Assembly: GCA_016214905.1 (NCBI GenBank)
Contig: JACRMQ010000007.1
Span: forward strand, 62,001 to 126,000
DNA: 64,000 nucleotides
DNA from: Ignavibacteriales bacterium
GTDB taxonomy: Bacteria; Bacteroidota; Ignavibacteria; UBA10030; SZUA-254
Direction: 5' to 3'
Both the position numbers and the translations under genes were made by a program. The notes beneath the pieces are model-generated. The model had not been told where the DNA came from, made no database searches, and saw only the letters and a list, made by a program, of their open reading frames with translations. This document shows positions 7,701-16,878 of this stretch, piece after piece. Position 1 is the first letter of the stretch. Every line of letters starts with the position of its first letter.

Positions 7701-9557
7701 TTACGCTTTAATATTAATCTCGTTAACCAATTTCCGGAAGATCGACATCGCTTCTTTTTCCCGCTCTCCCAACCGGTAGTTGAAACCTTCGAGGTATTCC
7801 TTTGTTTCGTTTGAACTCAGACCGATGGTTCTTCCATGACTGGCTCCGATTTTGTCATATTGAATCTCCGATTTGCTCAATGACGTACAGATCATTTTTT
7901 TTAATTCTTGTTTCCGCTCGGCACTCAAACTTTTTTTACATGCCCAAACGGCGAAAACGAACGGAAGTTTTTGCCAATCGTACCACTCTTTTGCAAGATC
8001 AAAAACGAGTTCGAAGCCATTCAATCCTATCTTGTTATACTTCAATGCATCATCTCCAATCAAGAGGATGGCGTCGTAATATCTGTAATCGTTAACCCCG
8101 GGATGCAGACGAACAAACTCTGTGCGAATATTATATTTCTTCTCTAAGATTACTTTTAACAGATGGACTGATGTTGCGGTATCATCTGTTATTCCAATCT
8201 TCTTTCCATTCAAACCGATCCAACCTTCTTTAGAAAAAAGCATGACACTTTTAACCTGATCTCTCGTCGCTATACACCAATCCAACAACTCAAAACTTTC
8301 TTCTTGATCAAAATAATCGATCAGCGAAAATAGTCCTGTATCAATTTGTCCTTCTTTGCTCAGCATTCCCATCCTGCGCGGTGCGACGGGAAGAATTTTG
8401 AAATCATTTTTTTCTAAATCATTATAAAACGGGACAGAATTCAAATAAGGAATTTTGCCGATAACATTTTGCGTATACGAGTTCAGCGGATTATAAAAAG
8501 CATCTCGTTCAACCGGAATCTTTCCGCCATCTGTTATTATTTTAATGAGTTTATCTTTCGCGAGCTTCATCGGACTGATTGCGCCTGCATCGTGAGCTAT
8601 TCGTTCCTGCCCGACTGTTCCGTCGATATCATCCGCCCCGAAATTTAACGCAACCGATGCCACTTCTTCGGTCAACATTACCCAGTATGCTTTGATATGT
8701 GGGATATTATCGAGCATGAGTCTGGATATTGCAATTGTCTTTAAATCATCGATCGCTGAAGTAAATTGATTTTTGGGTTTAATGCCGGTATCTCCGGGTT
8801 GAAAAGCGAGCGGAATAAAACTCAGGAAGCCGGCTGTTTCATCCTGCGCTTCGCGCAGTTTGATCATATGAATCAAACGTTCCTCGATCGTTTCGATATG
8901 TCCGTAAAGCATGGTGCAATTTGTGGGAATGCCAAGTTTATGCGCAGTCTTGTGAACTTCGAGATATCCTTTTGCTCCGATCTTTTGCGGAAATAAAAGC
9001 TTACGCACACGCTCGGTAAAAATCTCTGCGCCACCACCGGGCATCGTACGTAAACCCGCAGATTGAAGTTGACTCAGAACATCTTCAATCGATAATCTGA
9101 ATTTTTTATGAAAGAAGTCAATCTCGACAGCCGTATATGCTTTTACATCGGCATCGGGAAATTTATCATGAATGCTTTTAACGATATCTATGTATCGGTC
9201 CCATCGCCAATCGCGAGGCATTCCTCCGGTGATGTGAACCTCTTTTATCTCGGGTGTGATTTTTGAAAGAATTTCTTCGGTGGTCATCTCATATGCGTCC
9301 GGTTCACCTTTTTTCTTGGCGAAATCACAGAACTTGCACGAAAGAATACAAACGTTCGTATGCTCTATTTTCTGATTAAGTACGAAGTAAACCGCGTCGC
9401 CGCTTTTTTGCTGCTGAACGTAATGAGCCATTTTACCAAGGGAAATAAGATCGTTCGTATTGAAGAGGATTAATCCGTCTTCAAGCGAGAGACGTTCTGA
9501 CCTGAGAATCTTTTCCCATATAGCGGTTAGTTGATTATCTTTAAACGAAATTATCAT
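7701..9557 (-). CDS. mqnE/mqnA: Fused aminofutalosine synthase MqnE and chorismate dehydratase MqnA
   Basis: The N-terminal part (about residues 1-355) is MqnE, a radical SAM enzyme joining 3-enolpyruvylbenzoate to SAM; its cluster ligands are C70, C74 and C77 (CILSCKFC) and it carries PGGGAEIF, NIPHIKAYW and FGADDIDG. The C-terminal part (about 365-605) is an MqnA domain beginning IGKIPYLNSVPFY, the typical start of chorismate dehydratase. MqnA makes the substrate of MqnE, so two consecutive steps sit on one 618-residue chain. The linker is only about 10 residues and has no internal Met to restart translation. The ATG overlaps the stop of the upstream lipoprotein gene by four bases. Separate genes are the usual arrangement. 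Confidence 0.92.
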   Translation of the reverse strand: MIISFKDNQLTAIWEKILRSERLSLEDGLILFNTNDLISLGKMAHYVQQQKSGDAVYFVLNQKIEHTNVCILSCKFCDFAKKKGEPDAYEMTTEEILSKITPEIKEVHITGGMPRDWRWDRYIDIVKSIHDKFPDADVKAYTAVEIDFFHKKFRLSIEDVLSQLQSAGLRTMPGGGAEIFTERVRKLLFPQKIGAKGYLEVHKTAHKLGIPTNCTMLYGHIETIEERLIHMIKLREAQDETAGFLSFIPLAFQPGDTGIKPKNQFTSAIDDLKTIAISRLMLDNIPHIKAYWVMLTEEVASVALNFGADDIDGTVGQERIAHDAGAISPMKLAKDKLIKIITDGGKIPVERDAFYNPLNSYTQNVIGKIPYLNSVPFYNDLEKNDFKILPVAPRRMGMLSKEGQIDTGLFSLIDYFDQEESFELLDWCIATRDQVKSVMLFSKEGWIGLNGKKIGITDDTATSVHLLKVILEKKYNIRTEFVRLHPGVNDYRYYDAILLIGDDALKYNKIGLNGFELVFDLAKEWYDWQKLPFVFAVWACKKSLSAERKQELKKMICTSLSKSEIQYDKIGASHGRTIGLSSNETKEYLEGFNYRLGEREKEAMSIFRKLVNEINIKA

Positions 9558-10594
9558 TCTACTGATTTGAAAAAAATATCATCGTAAGAGACATAAACAA
9601 TCTGTTTAGAATCGGGAGACCAGCTTCCATCGGTAGTTTGCACTGCGATCTGCTGAGCGTTTCCATCAGATAAATTCATTGTATATAAATATGTTGTGTT
9701 TGAAGATCCGTATAGATAGTAACTTATTTTTTGTCCGTCGGGGGAATACCTCAGAGATGCTATCTGGGTATCGTCCGTAAAATGCAAGCGGCGGATAGTT
9801 GTCGCGGTAAAAACATTCGTCGTATAAACATCCGAATCATAGTTGAGATGTTTGGTGTAAAGAATTGTAGCTCCATCCGGTGACCAGCGGGTTGCATTAA
9901 AAAACGCAGAACTGTCGATAAGCATTTTTCCCGTACCATCGGTGTTAATAACAGCCAAGCCGTTTGTAGAATCACGAGAAAACACATATGCGAGTTGATT
10001 ATTTGCAGACCAAGACACCGAGCCGGTATGTATTGAATCGGGTAGAAACAACGATGACACACCCGTTGATGCATTTACAATATTCAGTGACGGATGAAGG
10101 CGCGATCCGCGCAACGCCGAACAAACGATTTGTGAACCATCGGGCGACCAGTCTGCATCATACGTATACTTGAGCGAATCGGTTTTAATATATAAACCGA
10201 TCGTATCCACTATATAAAGAGTCGACATTCTTCCGCTGTACAAAATAAATTTATCGCCAAGTGGGGACCATTTAATTCTATTCGGAGGCATTACGCGTTC
10301 ATTTTTAAAAAGTTGTTTTAATTTGGTCTCACCGGTATCGGATATAAAAAGGGCATAATCCGGTGGCCGCACATTCTCCGTTACAACGTCTGACCCGCAC
10401 CCCGAAGTGGCACCGATAACTTCATCATACTCGTCTTTAACTATAATGAGTGTATTGTATGAGGTCGTTGACCATTCCGCGGAGGCAACATAACGGAAGT
10501 GTTTATTCTCGCCTTTTTTTCCACACTGAGTAACGAGAAGGGCAATGGTTATAAAAAATATTATCCGTGCCGAATTTTGTTTTATTTTTTCCAT
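9554..10594 (-). CDS. TolB-like beta-propeller lipoprotein
   Basis: This 346-residue protein has an N-terminal hydrophobic segment ending LVTQC, a relaxed lipobox of the Bacteroidota type, so it is probably a lipoprotein. The body contains at least four WD40-like/PD40 blades marked by W-SPDG or W-SP-G repeats (WSPLGDKF, WSPDGSQI, WSPDGATI, YSPDGQKI, WSPDSKQI), as in TolB. The gene overlaps ubiD by 13 bases and mqnE by four, so it is translated within the menaquinone operon. No role in menaquinone synthesis is known for such propellers; co-transcription may be incidental. The propeller identification is solid, the function is not. Confidence 0.8.
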   Translation of the reverse strand: MEKIKQNSARIIFFITIALLVTQCGKKGENKHFRYVASAEWSTTSYNTLIIVKDEYDEVIGATSGCGSDVVTENVRPPDYALFISDTGETKLKQLFKNERVMPPNRIKWSPLGDKFILYSGRMSTLYIVDTIGLYIKTDSLKYTYDADWSPDGSQIVCSALRGSRLHPSLNIVNASTGVSSLFLPDSIHTGSVSWSANNQLAYVFSRDSTNGLAVINTDGTGKMLIDSSAFFNATRWSPDGATILYTKHLNYDSDVYTTNVFTATTIRRLHFTDDTQIASLRYSPDGQKISYYLYGSSNTTYLYTMNLSDGNAQQIAVQTTDGSWSPDSKQIVYVSYDDIFFKSVE

Positions 10595-12429
10595 ATTTTA
10601 TTCCATTTCTCGTCAACTCGTTTAATAATTTCTTCCTTCATTAACAACGGTTCGGGATAGCCGGGTTTCCACGTCGAATCAATTCCCATAATCCCTCTAT
10701 ATATAGGTGATATACCTGCAAGTTTTTGTTCGGTAAAAATAACGTCACGCTCGCAATCAAATCGCGTGAATATACCCCAAATGTAGCTTTCTTTATCGTG
10801 TATTTCGATATCTGAACTGACAATTGCGATCATCTTGATGGTTGATAATTCGGGCAATGAAACAAGTTTTTTTAGAAGTTCTTTTCCTGCAGTATCCTGG
10901 AGTTGAGAACTATTCTTGTCCAGAAAGGGATCCGCCTTCGGCGACGTGTATTGGATTGGCGCGTCAATTTTCACCAATAGTAATGTTTCATCAACTAAAT
11001 TTAGATCAAGAATTCGTTTGTCACTCGCATAGAGTTTAGATCGTATAGCAGGAAGATCAAAAACTCTCCGCTCTCTGCTCTCTGCTTTGTACTTCTTCGT
11101 CGCGTCTATTATCATCTTGCTTCCTAAGTTCATCTTATAACTCGTGAAGTCGAGTGTATCAAGAGGAACTTTTGGTATCATTATGAAATCGAAATGAGGA
11201 TCGAAGTTTTCTTTGATCTCACGAAGTACAGATTTCCAATCACGCACATCGACGCCTGCAGAAACAAGGACGATACATTTAGTAAGAGACAGTTGATCCG
11301 TTCCCATCATTCCGAGCGCAGCTTTAATCGCTTCTTTTTGATATCGTTGTTCAATTGAAGCAACAAGAAGATTATGAAATCCGGCTTCATAGTATGCCCA
11401 AATATCTGTTACTTCTTTGTGAATCAATTTAATCAAAGGACCGAGCATCTGCTGTGTGGCGTCGCCTAAAAATTTATCTTCCATCGGTGGTTTACCCACC
11501 ACGGTCGCGGGATAAATCGGATTGCGCCGATGTGTAATCGTTTTAATTTGAAATATTGGAAATGCGGATGCGGCAGAATAATGCCCGAAATGATCACCGA
11601 ACGGACCTTCCATCTTCCTGATTTTATTCGGGACAATTCCTTCCAAAACAAATTCAGTATCTGCCGGAACATCTATAGAGATCGATTTACCGCGAGTGAA
11701 ATTTATTCTTCGGTTCTGTAAAAAGCCAGCGAAGAGTGCCTCATCGATACCTTCAGGTAACGCGGCAATGGTTGCGAGAGTAAGAGCGGGCGATGTTCCA
11801 AGCGCGACAGCGATCTCAAAATCTCTACCTAATTTTTCAGCGTAATGATAATGGAAACCGCCCCCTTTTTGAATTTGCCAGTGCATCCCTGTTGTAATCT
11901 TATCGAATACTTGCATGCGGTATACACCGATATTTCTTCTTCCATTCATCGGGTGATATGTGATAACTTGCCCTAACGTTAAAAAACGTCCGCCATCTTG
12001 AGGCCAGCAAATTTGAATAGGCAGCAAATCCAGATCGGGCAATTCAACAACTTCTTGAGACTGCGCGGTAAAAACTTGTTTAGGGCGTGATTGCCAAAAT
12101 CTTTTTATCGTATTTTTATTGTTTAAAATTGATTGAAATGTCGGCGGAAATGCTTGTTCAAAAAAGCCTATTAACTCATCGCCGATGCTTTCCGGATGCC
12201 TGCCGAGCGCAAGTTCAATTCGTCGTGCACTTGCAAAATGATTAATAACAAGCGGATAGTTTGAATTTGTGGGATGTTCGACTAACAGAGCAGGTTTGTT
12301 TTCCAGAATAGCGCGGCGTGCGATTTCCGTTAATTCAAGAACGGGATCAATCTCGATTTCAGTTTTATGCAGTTCACCAGCATCTTTTAGCGTTTGTAAA
12401 TAAGATTGTAAATCGTAAGAAGGCATCAA
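10582..12429 (-). CDS. ubiD: UbiD-family decarboxylase (menaquinone late step, MqnL-like)
   Basis: This 615-residue protein matches the UbiD fold, which uses prenylated FMN to decarboxylate aromatic acids. The segment EGPFGDHFGHY is characteristic of UbiD, and the ATVVGKPPMED and MMGTDQLSLTK regions also fit. In the futalosine pathway a UbiD-type enzyme removes the carboxyl group from the prenylated 1,4-dihydroxy-6-naphthoate. Its neighbours are UbiX, which makes the prenyl-FMN cofactor, and the UbiA-type MqnP, so the late-pathway assignment is well supported. The length is longer than E. coli UbiD (about 497) but normal for the menaquinone-type group. Confidence 0.9.
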   Translation of the reverse strand: MMPSYDLQSYLQTLKDAGELHKTEIEIDPVLELTEIARRAILENKPALLVEHPTNSNYPLVINHFASARRIELALGRHPESIGDELIGFFEQAFPPTFQSILNNKNTIKRFWQSRPKQVFTAQSQEVVELPDLDLLPIQICWPQDGGRFLTLGQVITYHPMNGRRNIGVYRMQVFDKITTGMHWQIQKGGGFHYHYAEKLGRDFEIAVALGTSPALTLATIAALPEGIDEALFAGFLQNRRINFTRGKSISIDVPADTEFVLEGIVPNKIRKMEGPFGDHFGHYSAASAFPIFQIKTITHRRNPIYPATVVGKPPMEDKFLGDATQQMLGPLIKLIHKEVTDIWAYYEAGFHNLLVASIEQRYQKEAIKAALGMMGTDQLSLTKCIVLVSAGVDVRDWKSVLREIKENFDPHFDFIMIPKVPLDTLDFTSYKMNLGSKMIIDATKKYKAESRERRVFDLPAIRSKLYASDKRILDLNLVDETLLLVKIDAPIQYTSPKADPFLDKNSSQLQDTAGKELLKKLVSLPELSTIKMIAIVSSDIEIHDKESYIWGIFTRFDCERDVIFTEQKLAGISPIYRGIMGIDSTWKPGYPEPLLMKEEIIKRVDEKWNKIWKK

Positions 12430-12456
12430 TTTTCAAATTTGAATTGGCGATAATTA

Positions 12457-13008
12457 TTATTGAAGCTCATCTTCGCGCCACCCCTTACCGATCTTAAAAC
12501 CCAGTACTCCAAGTACGCGGTTAACGAATCCTTCTACATATTCCGAAACATTTTTCGGAACAAAATAGAGCGGTGGAGATATTGGCATCACGATAGCTCC
12601 GTCTCGTGAAAGCTTAGCGCATTGTTCAAGGGTCACCGTTGAAAGAGGTGTTTCACGCACACAAAGGATGAGTTTATATCTTTCTTTAAGGGCCACTTGC
12701 GCCGTGCGTGTGATCAGTGAATCTCCGATTCCGGATGCAATTTTTCCGATTGTGGAGGTAGAGCATGGAATGATAACGAAAGCATCGAATCGGTTCGATC
12801 CGGAAGCTATTGGCGCGGTGAGGTCGTCGTTCGAAAATTGTTTTTTCACGAAGGGTAGTAAATCATTTTCGCTCATTTTAATTTCATCTTTAATGAGAGC
12901 TTTCCCCCACTTACTTATAATAAGGAATTTATCTGCAGGGCATCTCTTTAAAAAATCTAGCGCATATATTGCACCGGAAGATCCTGTGATAGCTACAATG
13001 ATTCTCAT
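12457..13008 (-). CDS. ubiX: Flavin prenyltransferase UbiX
   Basis: UbiX joins dimethylallyl phosphate to FMN to make the prenylated FMN cofactor used by UbiD. The 183-residue sequence has the N-terminal GSSGAIYA flavin-binding loop, the PCSTSTIGKIASGIGDSLI segment, and the VRETPLS motif near the phosphate-binding site. The gene begins four bases inside the end of mqnP and is followed 27 bases later by ubiD, so enzyme and cofactor-maker are co-expressed. Confidence 0.94.
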   Translation of the reverse strand: MRIIVAITGSSGAIYALDFLKRCPADKFLIISKWGKALIKDEIKMSENDLLPFVKKQFSNDDLTAPIASGSNRFDAFVIIPCSTSTIGKIASGIGDSLITRTAQVALKERYKLILCVRETPLSTVTLEQCAKLSRDGAIVMPISPPLYFVPKNVSEYVEGFVNRVLGVLGFKIGKGWREDELQ

Positions 13009-13937
13009 CGGGCAATAACCCCGGTTATAATCATTGCAAACACAACGAAACCGAGTCCTGCGTTGATTTTAAAGAATGCAAAATCCACATTGCGTGTACT
13101 TCTTTGTTCGAACCAAAGCAATCCTCCTGTTAAAAGAAGGAATGGTGTCGCGTACCATGTACGGATTGTGTTGAAAAAAAGAACGACTAATGCCACAAAA
13201 CCGATGAAATGAAAAATTGCAGAATAGGCCAGAGCTTTTTTCTTTCCGAATCGCGAAACGAAAGAGAAAAGATTTTCTTTTTTATCGAACTCTTCATCAA
13301 GCGTCGCGTAAATTATATCAAAACCCGCACCCCAGAAAATCGTGAAGAGTGAAAGAAGAACAGCGGGAAAAATATTTTCAAAAGAGGGATTCACTGCGAA
13401 CCAACCGCCTAAAGGAGCCATCGCCATGCTAACACCCACGCCAAAATGGGCGAAGGCGGTGAACCGCTTCATGTACGGATAAATAATAAATATTACAATC
13501 GGTATCGGTGAAAGAATTAAGCAAAATGTTGAAATCATCGCAGCGCATACAACGTACAGAGCAAGTCCGAAAATTAAGACAAGAATCGCTTCCGACAATT
13601 TCATTCTGCCGCTGGGAAGTTCTCTGTTTGCGGTGCGAGGATTACGGAAATCGATAGCTCTATCTATGATCCGGTTAAACGCAAAAGCCACTGTTCTAGC
13701 TCCTACAGCTGCAAGTAAAACCAGAGCAAGAATATTAAGCGGCGGAAAATTGTGCGAGCCAAGCATAACTCCGCTGTAAATTAGCGGAAGTGTGAATAAA
13801 GTATGTTCTATTTTGACAAAACTAAAAAACTTTTGCAAGAGAGGATTTCCATAATGATGAACTAAAAAATATATCGAAAAAAGGTATGGTAAACAAAAAA
13901 CAGATGTGAATAGAGCCGTTTTTTTTGATTTTTTCAC
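13005..13937 (-). CDS. mqnP: UbiA-family prenyltransferase MqnP
   Basis: This membrane prenyltransferase should attach the isoprenoid tail to 1,4-dihydroxy-6-naphthoate. The two Asp-rich motifs are present as NRIIDRAID and DIIYATLDEEFD, and hydrophobic helices fill the rest of the 310 residues. As written the start is GTG and adds an extra hydrophobic segment (residues 8-28) before the usual beginning near KFFSFVKIEHTLFTLP. The true start may be an internal TTG closer to 13835. It is the first gene of the six-gene operon. The genes for MqnB and MqnD are not in this window. Confidence 0.88.
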   Translation of the reverse strand: MKKSKKTALFTSVFCLPYLFSIYFLVHHYGNPLLQKFFSFVKIEHTLFTLPLIYSGVMLGSHNFPPLNILALVLLAAVGARTVAFAFNRIIDRAIDFRNPRTANRELPSGRMKLSEAILVLIFGLALYVVCAAMISTFCLILSPIPIVIFIIYPYMKRFTAFAHFGVGVSMAMAPLGGWFAVNPSFENIFPAVLLSLFTIFWGAGFDIIYATLDEEFDKKENLFSFVSRFGKKKALAYSAIFHFIGFVALVVLFFNTIRTWYATPFLLLTGGLLWFEQRSTRNVDFAFFKINAGLGFVVFAMIITGVIAR

Positions 13938-14010
13938 AAATTTTGGTTATACTTTCTATTCAATGTTTAAATTTCCAACCTAATATTTGCAATTGAAAGG
14001 AACTGCATAT
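13938..14010. promoter_or_regulatory. Divergent intergenic region between the menaquinone and PPIase operons
   Basis: These 73 bases separate two operons transcribed in opposite directions and must carry at least one promoter for each unless one is read through. The only clear signal is AAAGGA at 13995-14000, which acts as ribosome binding site for the ATG at 14011 and decides that start over a TTG at 13987. Confidence 0.4.
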
Positions 14011-16023
14011 ATGAAATTCACAATGGGGATATCCATCGTTATTATTATATTTTCGTCTATCTTCGGTTGTTCACCGAAATCGAGTGATCTCTTGGTGCTT
14101 GAAGTAGGTCAACAGAAAATATCACTCGCAGAATATGAAAATTTCTACACACGCAACAGCGGTGGATGGGAGATGGGACAAAAAAGTTCGATTGAAGAAC
14201 GAGAACGGTTTTTAGACCTTCTTACAAATTACAAATTGAAACTCCAATATGCATACGATCATAATCTTTTAAATGATCCGGAAATTATTAACGAATTGCG
14301 CGAGTATAGGGCAACGCTTGCAACAACATTTTTAATCGAAAGAGAAATAACCGATCAGGGCGTTCGCAGATTGTATGATAGGCGACGTGAGGAGATCCGC
14401 GCTCAGCACATTCTGATAAAAATCACACCCGACGCGAAACCGGAAGACACTCTCCAAGCTTATTCTAAAACAATCGATTTGCTGAAACGCTTACAAGCAG
14501 GAGAAAGATTTGATTCACTTGCGCTCCAATATTCTGAAGATCCGTCGGCTAAATATAACAGCGGCGATATTTATTATTTCACCGGTGGACAAATGGTAAC
14601 GCCTTTCGAGAATGCCGCTTTTAACATGAAGAAGGGAGAACTTCTTTCTTATCCTGTCCGTTCGGCATTCGGTTATCATATAATAAAAATTTTAGATCGC
14701 CAACCTGCGCGCGGATCAATCAAAGTCTCGCATATAATGACGCGCTTCCAAAAATCTGCTGCCGACTCTGCGGACACTTCTGCAGCATTGAGCAGGATAA
14801 TAGATTTGCAAGACAGCATCAAAAAAGGTTGGGATTTTCATAAACTCAGTGTAAAATTATCGGAGGATGCGGGCAGCGCCCCACAGGGTGGTGATTTAGG
14901 GTGGTTCGAGAGACGCCGTTTTGTTCAACCGTTTGATGAAGCTGCATTTAAATTATCACCCGGACAAATTTCCCCGGTCATTAGAACACCTTTTGGTTAC
15001 CACCTTATCAAATGCGATAGTGCTAAACCATTTCCATCGTACAAAGAATTACGTGAAGACATTAAAAAAGTTTATCAGCAACAAAGATATAACGAAGATT
15101 ACAATCAGTACATCGCCAATCTTAAAAAAGATTTTGGTTTTATTCTCGATGAAACAGTGTTATCTTCTTTCATATCCGCGCTTGACACGACTAAGACAAC
15201 GGAAGACAGCGCGTGGTCGGCAACCGTTCCGACTGATTTGAGATATAAACCTCTTATGACACTTAACCATAAAGGAATAACGCTCGATACCGTGATATCG
15301 ATTCTTGAAAATAAACCCGAGTATCAAAATACACCGCTTAGAGAAAACGAGTTAAAAACCAAATTAAAGAAAATAACCGAAATAATTCTTTTGGAAGAAA
15401 AAACCATCGGAATGGAACAAAGATCAGCAGAATTTTCTTCTCTCATGAAAGAATATACCGACGGTATCTTACTTTATAAAGCCGAACAAATGGAAGTATG
15501 GAATAAAACTTCGGTTACCGACAGCTCACTTCGCGAATACTTCAAACTTCACTCCGATGATTTTAAATTTCCTGATCGTGTGAACCTGATTGCTCTCATT
15601 TTTGAAACCGACACGACGGCATTTCTGGTTTATGATTCATTGAAAAATGGAGCCGACTTTGCCGAGGCACAGAAAAAATATCATGAAAATCCCGCTCCGC
15701 GTTCCACGGACGGATCTCGCGGTTTACAATCGGTTGAGACTGATGAGATTACTAAGCATGCAAGAACATTGCAGATGGGCGATTTATCGGAGCCATTTGC
15801 GCTTGAAGACGGTTCTTACACCATCGTGAAGGTTGTTGGAAAGGATGATTCACGATTGAAGACTTACGAGGAAGCAGGCGCCGAAGTTTCCAATGCTTAT
15901 CAGGAATTTTTATCCAAACAATTGGAAAAACAATGGCTCGACTCTATAAAGTCGCGCTATCCGGTGAAGCAGTATAAAGAAACACTTGTTAAAGCTTTTA
16001 CTAATCCTCCACAGGATAAATGA
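14011..16023 (+). CDS. Lipoprotein peptidyl-prolyl isomerase with two parvulin domains
   Basis: A signal peptide ending IFGC predicts a lipoprotein facing the periplasm. Two PpiC-type rotamase domains follow, at about residues 123-228 (AQHILIK ... GYHIIKI) and 232-335 (VSHIMTR ... GYHLIKC); each ends in the G-YHIIK motif of parvulins. The C-terminal 300 residues are SurA/PpiD-like helices with a possible degenerate third parvulin-like region. The likely role is folding of outer-membrane and secreted proteins. The ATG at 14011 is chosen because of the AAAGGA ahead of it. It is the first of three related genes with overlapping or near-adjacent ends. Confidence 0.85.
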   Translation: MKFTMGISIVIIIFSSIFGCSPKSSDLLVLEVGQQKISLAEYENFYTRNSGGWEMGQKSSIEERERFLDLLTNYKLKLQYAYDHNLLNDPEIINELREYRATLATTFLIEREITDQGVRRLYDRRREEIRAQHILIKITPDAKPEDTLQAYSKTIDLLKRLQAGERFDSLALQYSEDPSAKYNSGDIYYFTGGQMVTPFENAAFNMKKGELLSYPVRSAFGYHIIKILDRQPARGSIKVSHIMTRFQKSAADSADTSAALSRIIDLQDSIKKGWDFHKLSVKLSEDAGSAPQGGDLGWFERRRFVQPFDEAAFKLSPGQISPVIRTPFGYHLIKCDSAKPFPSYKELREDIKKVYQQQRYNEDYNQYIANLKKDFGFILDETVLSSFISALDTTKTTEDSAWSATVPTDLRYKPLMTLNHKGITLDTVISILENKPEYQNTPLRENELKTKLKKITEIILLEEKTIGMEQRSAEFSSLMKEYTDGILLYKAEQMEVWNKTSVTDSSLREYFKLHSDDFKFPDRVNLIALIFETDTTAFLVYDSLKNGADFAEAQKKYHENPAPRSTDGSRGLQSVETDEITKHARTLQMGDLSEPFALEDGSYTIVKVVGKDDSRLKTYEEAGAEVSNAYQEFLSKQLEKQWLDSIKSRYPVKQYKETLVKAFTNPPQDK

Positions 16024-16868
16024 TTCGGATACTTTGCATACTCTTACTCGCGCTTGCAATTCCAATAGGGTGTCAGCGTGAAAAACCCGATGTTGTTTTG
16101 GCGCGGGTCGGAGATGCAGTATTAACCGAACAAAATGTTCGGAAACATCTTAACGATTTCAAGTCGATAACTGAAACCGAGTTGCGGCAGTATATTCAGA
16201 GATGGATTAACGAAGAGCTTTTGTATCAGGAAGCTTGCAGAAAAGGAATAGATAAAACGGAAGATTACACGGAACAACTCGAGTTGATCAAGCGACAGAT
16301 CGCGGGTCAACAATTATTGGAGAAAGAAATATATTCCGATACTTCCACGATATCAGACAGTGCGACGCAAAATTATTTTGAAAATCATAAAGAAGAATTT
16401 CCGATTCGGGAAGATGTCGTAAAATTACAGATTGCGCATTTTGACGATAGAGATGTTGCCGCGTTTTTTGCGGCCACCCTCGCGCGGGGTGTATCTTGGG
16501 ATAGTGCCGTAACGGTTGTTAATGAAGATGCCGGCAAGAAAAACTTCCTGATTAAGGCAACTCTTCCGGCCTATTATACCGCGCACACATTATTTCCGGA
16601 AGAACTGTGGAAAGTTGCAGCAACACTCAGCCCAAATGATATTTCTTTTCCGATAAAAATATCGGACCGTTATGCAATCATCACTTTACTTGAGAGAAAA
16701 CGTAAAGACGATACACCGACATATGAAGTAGTGCGGAACGAAGTCAGGGAACGACTCAATATTGAAAAACGAAAATACAAGTACTCAGAATTACTCGATT
16801 CTTTACGCAAACGGTACCGGGTGGAAATAAATCTCAATAAAAATCAATTTTCTATAAATCAACAATAA
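16020..16868 (+). CDS. SurA-N-like lipoprotein, probable degenerate PPIase
   Basis: The 282-residue protein has a signal peptide ending LAIPIGC, so it is probably a lipoprotein. The segment VGDAVLTEQNVRKHL and the following helices resemble the SurA N-terminal chaperone domain. The C-terminal half (about 130-270) has the length of a parvulin domain but lacks the canonical GYHIIK ending; YAIITLLERK occupies its place. It may therefore be a chaperone without isomerase activity. The ATG overlaps the preceding stop (ATGA), which indicates translational coupling. Confidence 0.7.
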   Translation: MIRILCILLLALAIPIGCQREKPDVVLARVGDAVLTEQNVRKHLNDFKSITETELRQYIQRWINEELLYQEACRKGIDKTEDYTEQLELIKRQIAGQQLLEKEIYSDTSTISDSATQNYFENHKEEFPIREDVVKLQIAHFDDRDVAAFFAATLARGVSWDSAVTVVNEDAGKKNFLIKATLPAYYTAHTLFPEELWKVAATLSPNDISFPIKISDRYAIITLLERKRKDDTPTYEVVRNEVRERLNIEKRKYKYSELLDSLRKRYRVEINLNKNQFSINQQ

Positions 16869-16878
16869 AATAATTTCC

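Noticed and set aside
13987-14010. Upstream TTG start for the first PPIase gene
   Set aside because: It would add residues before the lipoprotein signal; the ATG at 14011 has an AAAGGA ribosome binding site.
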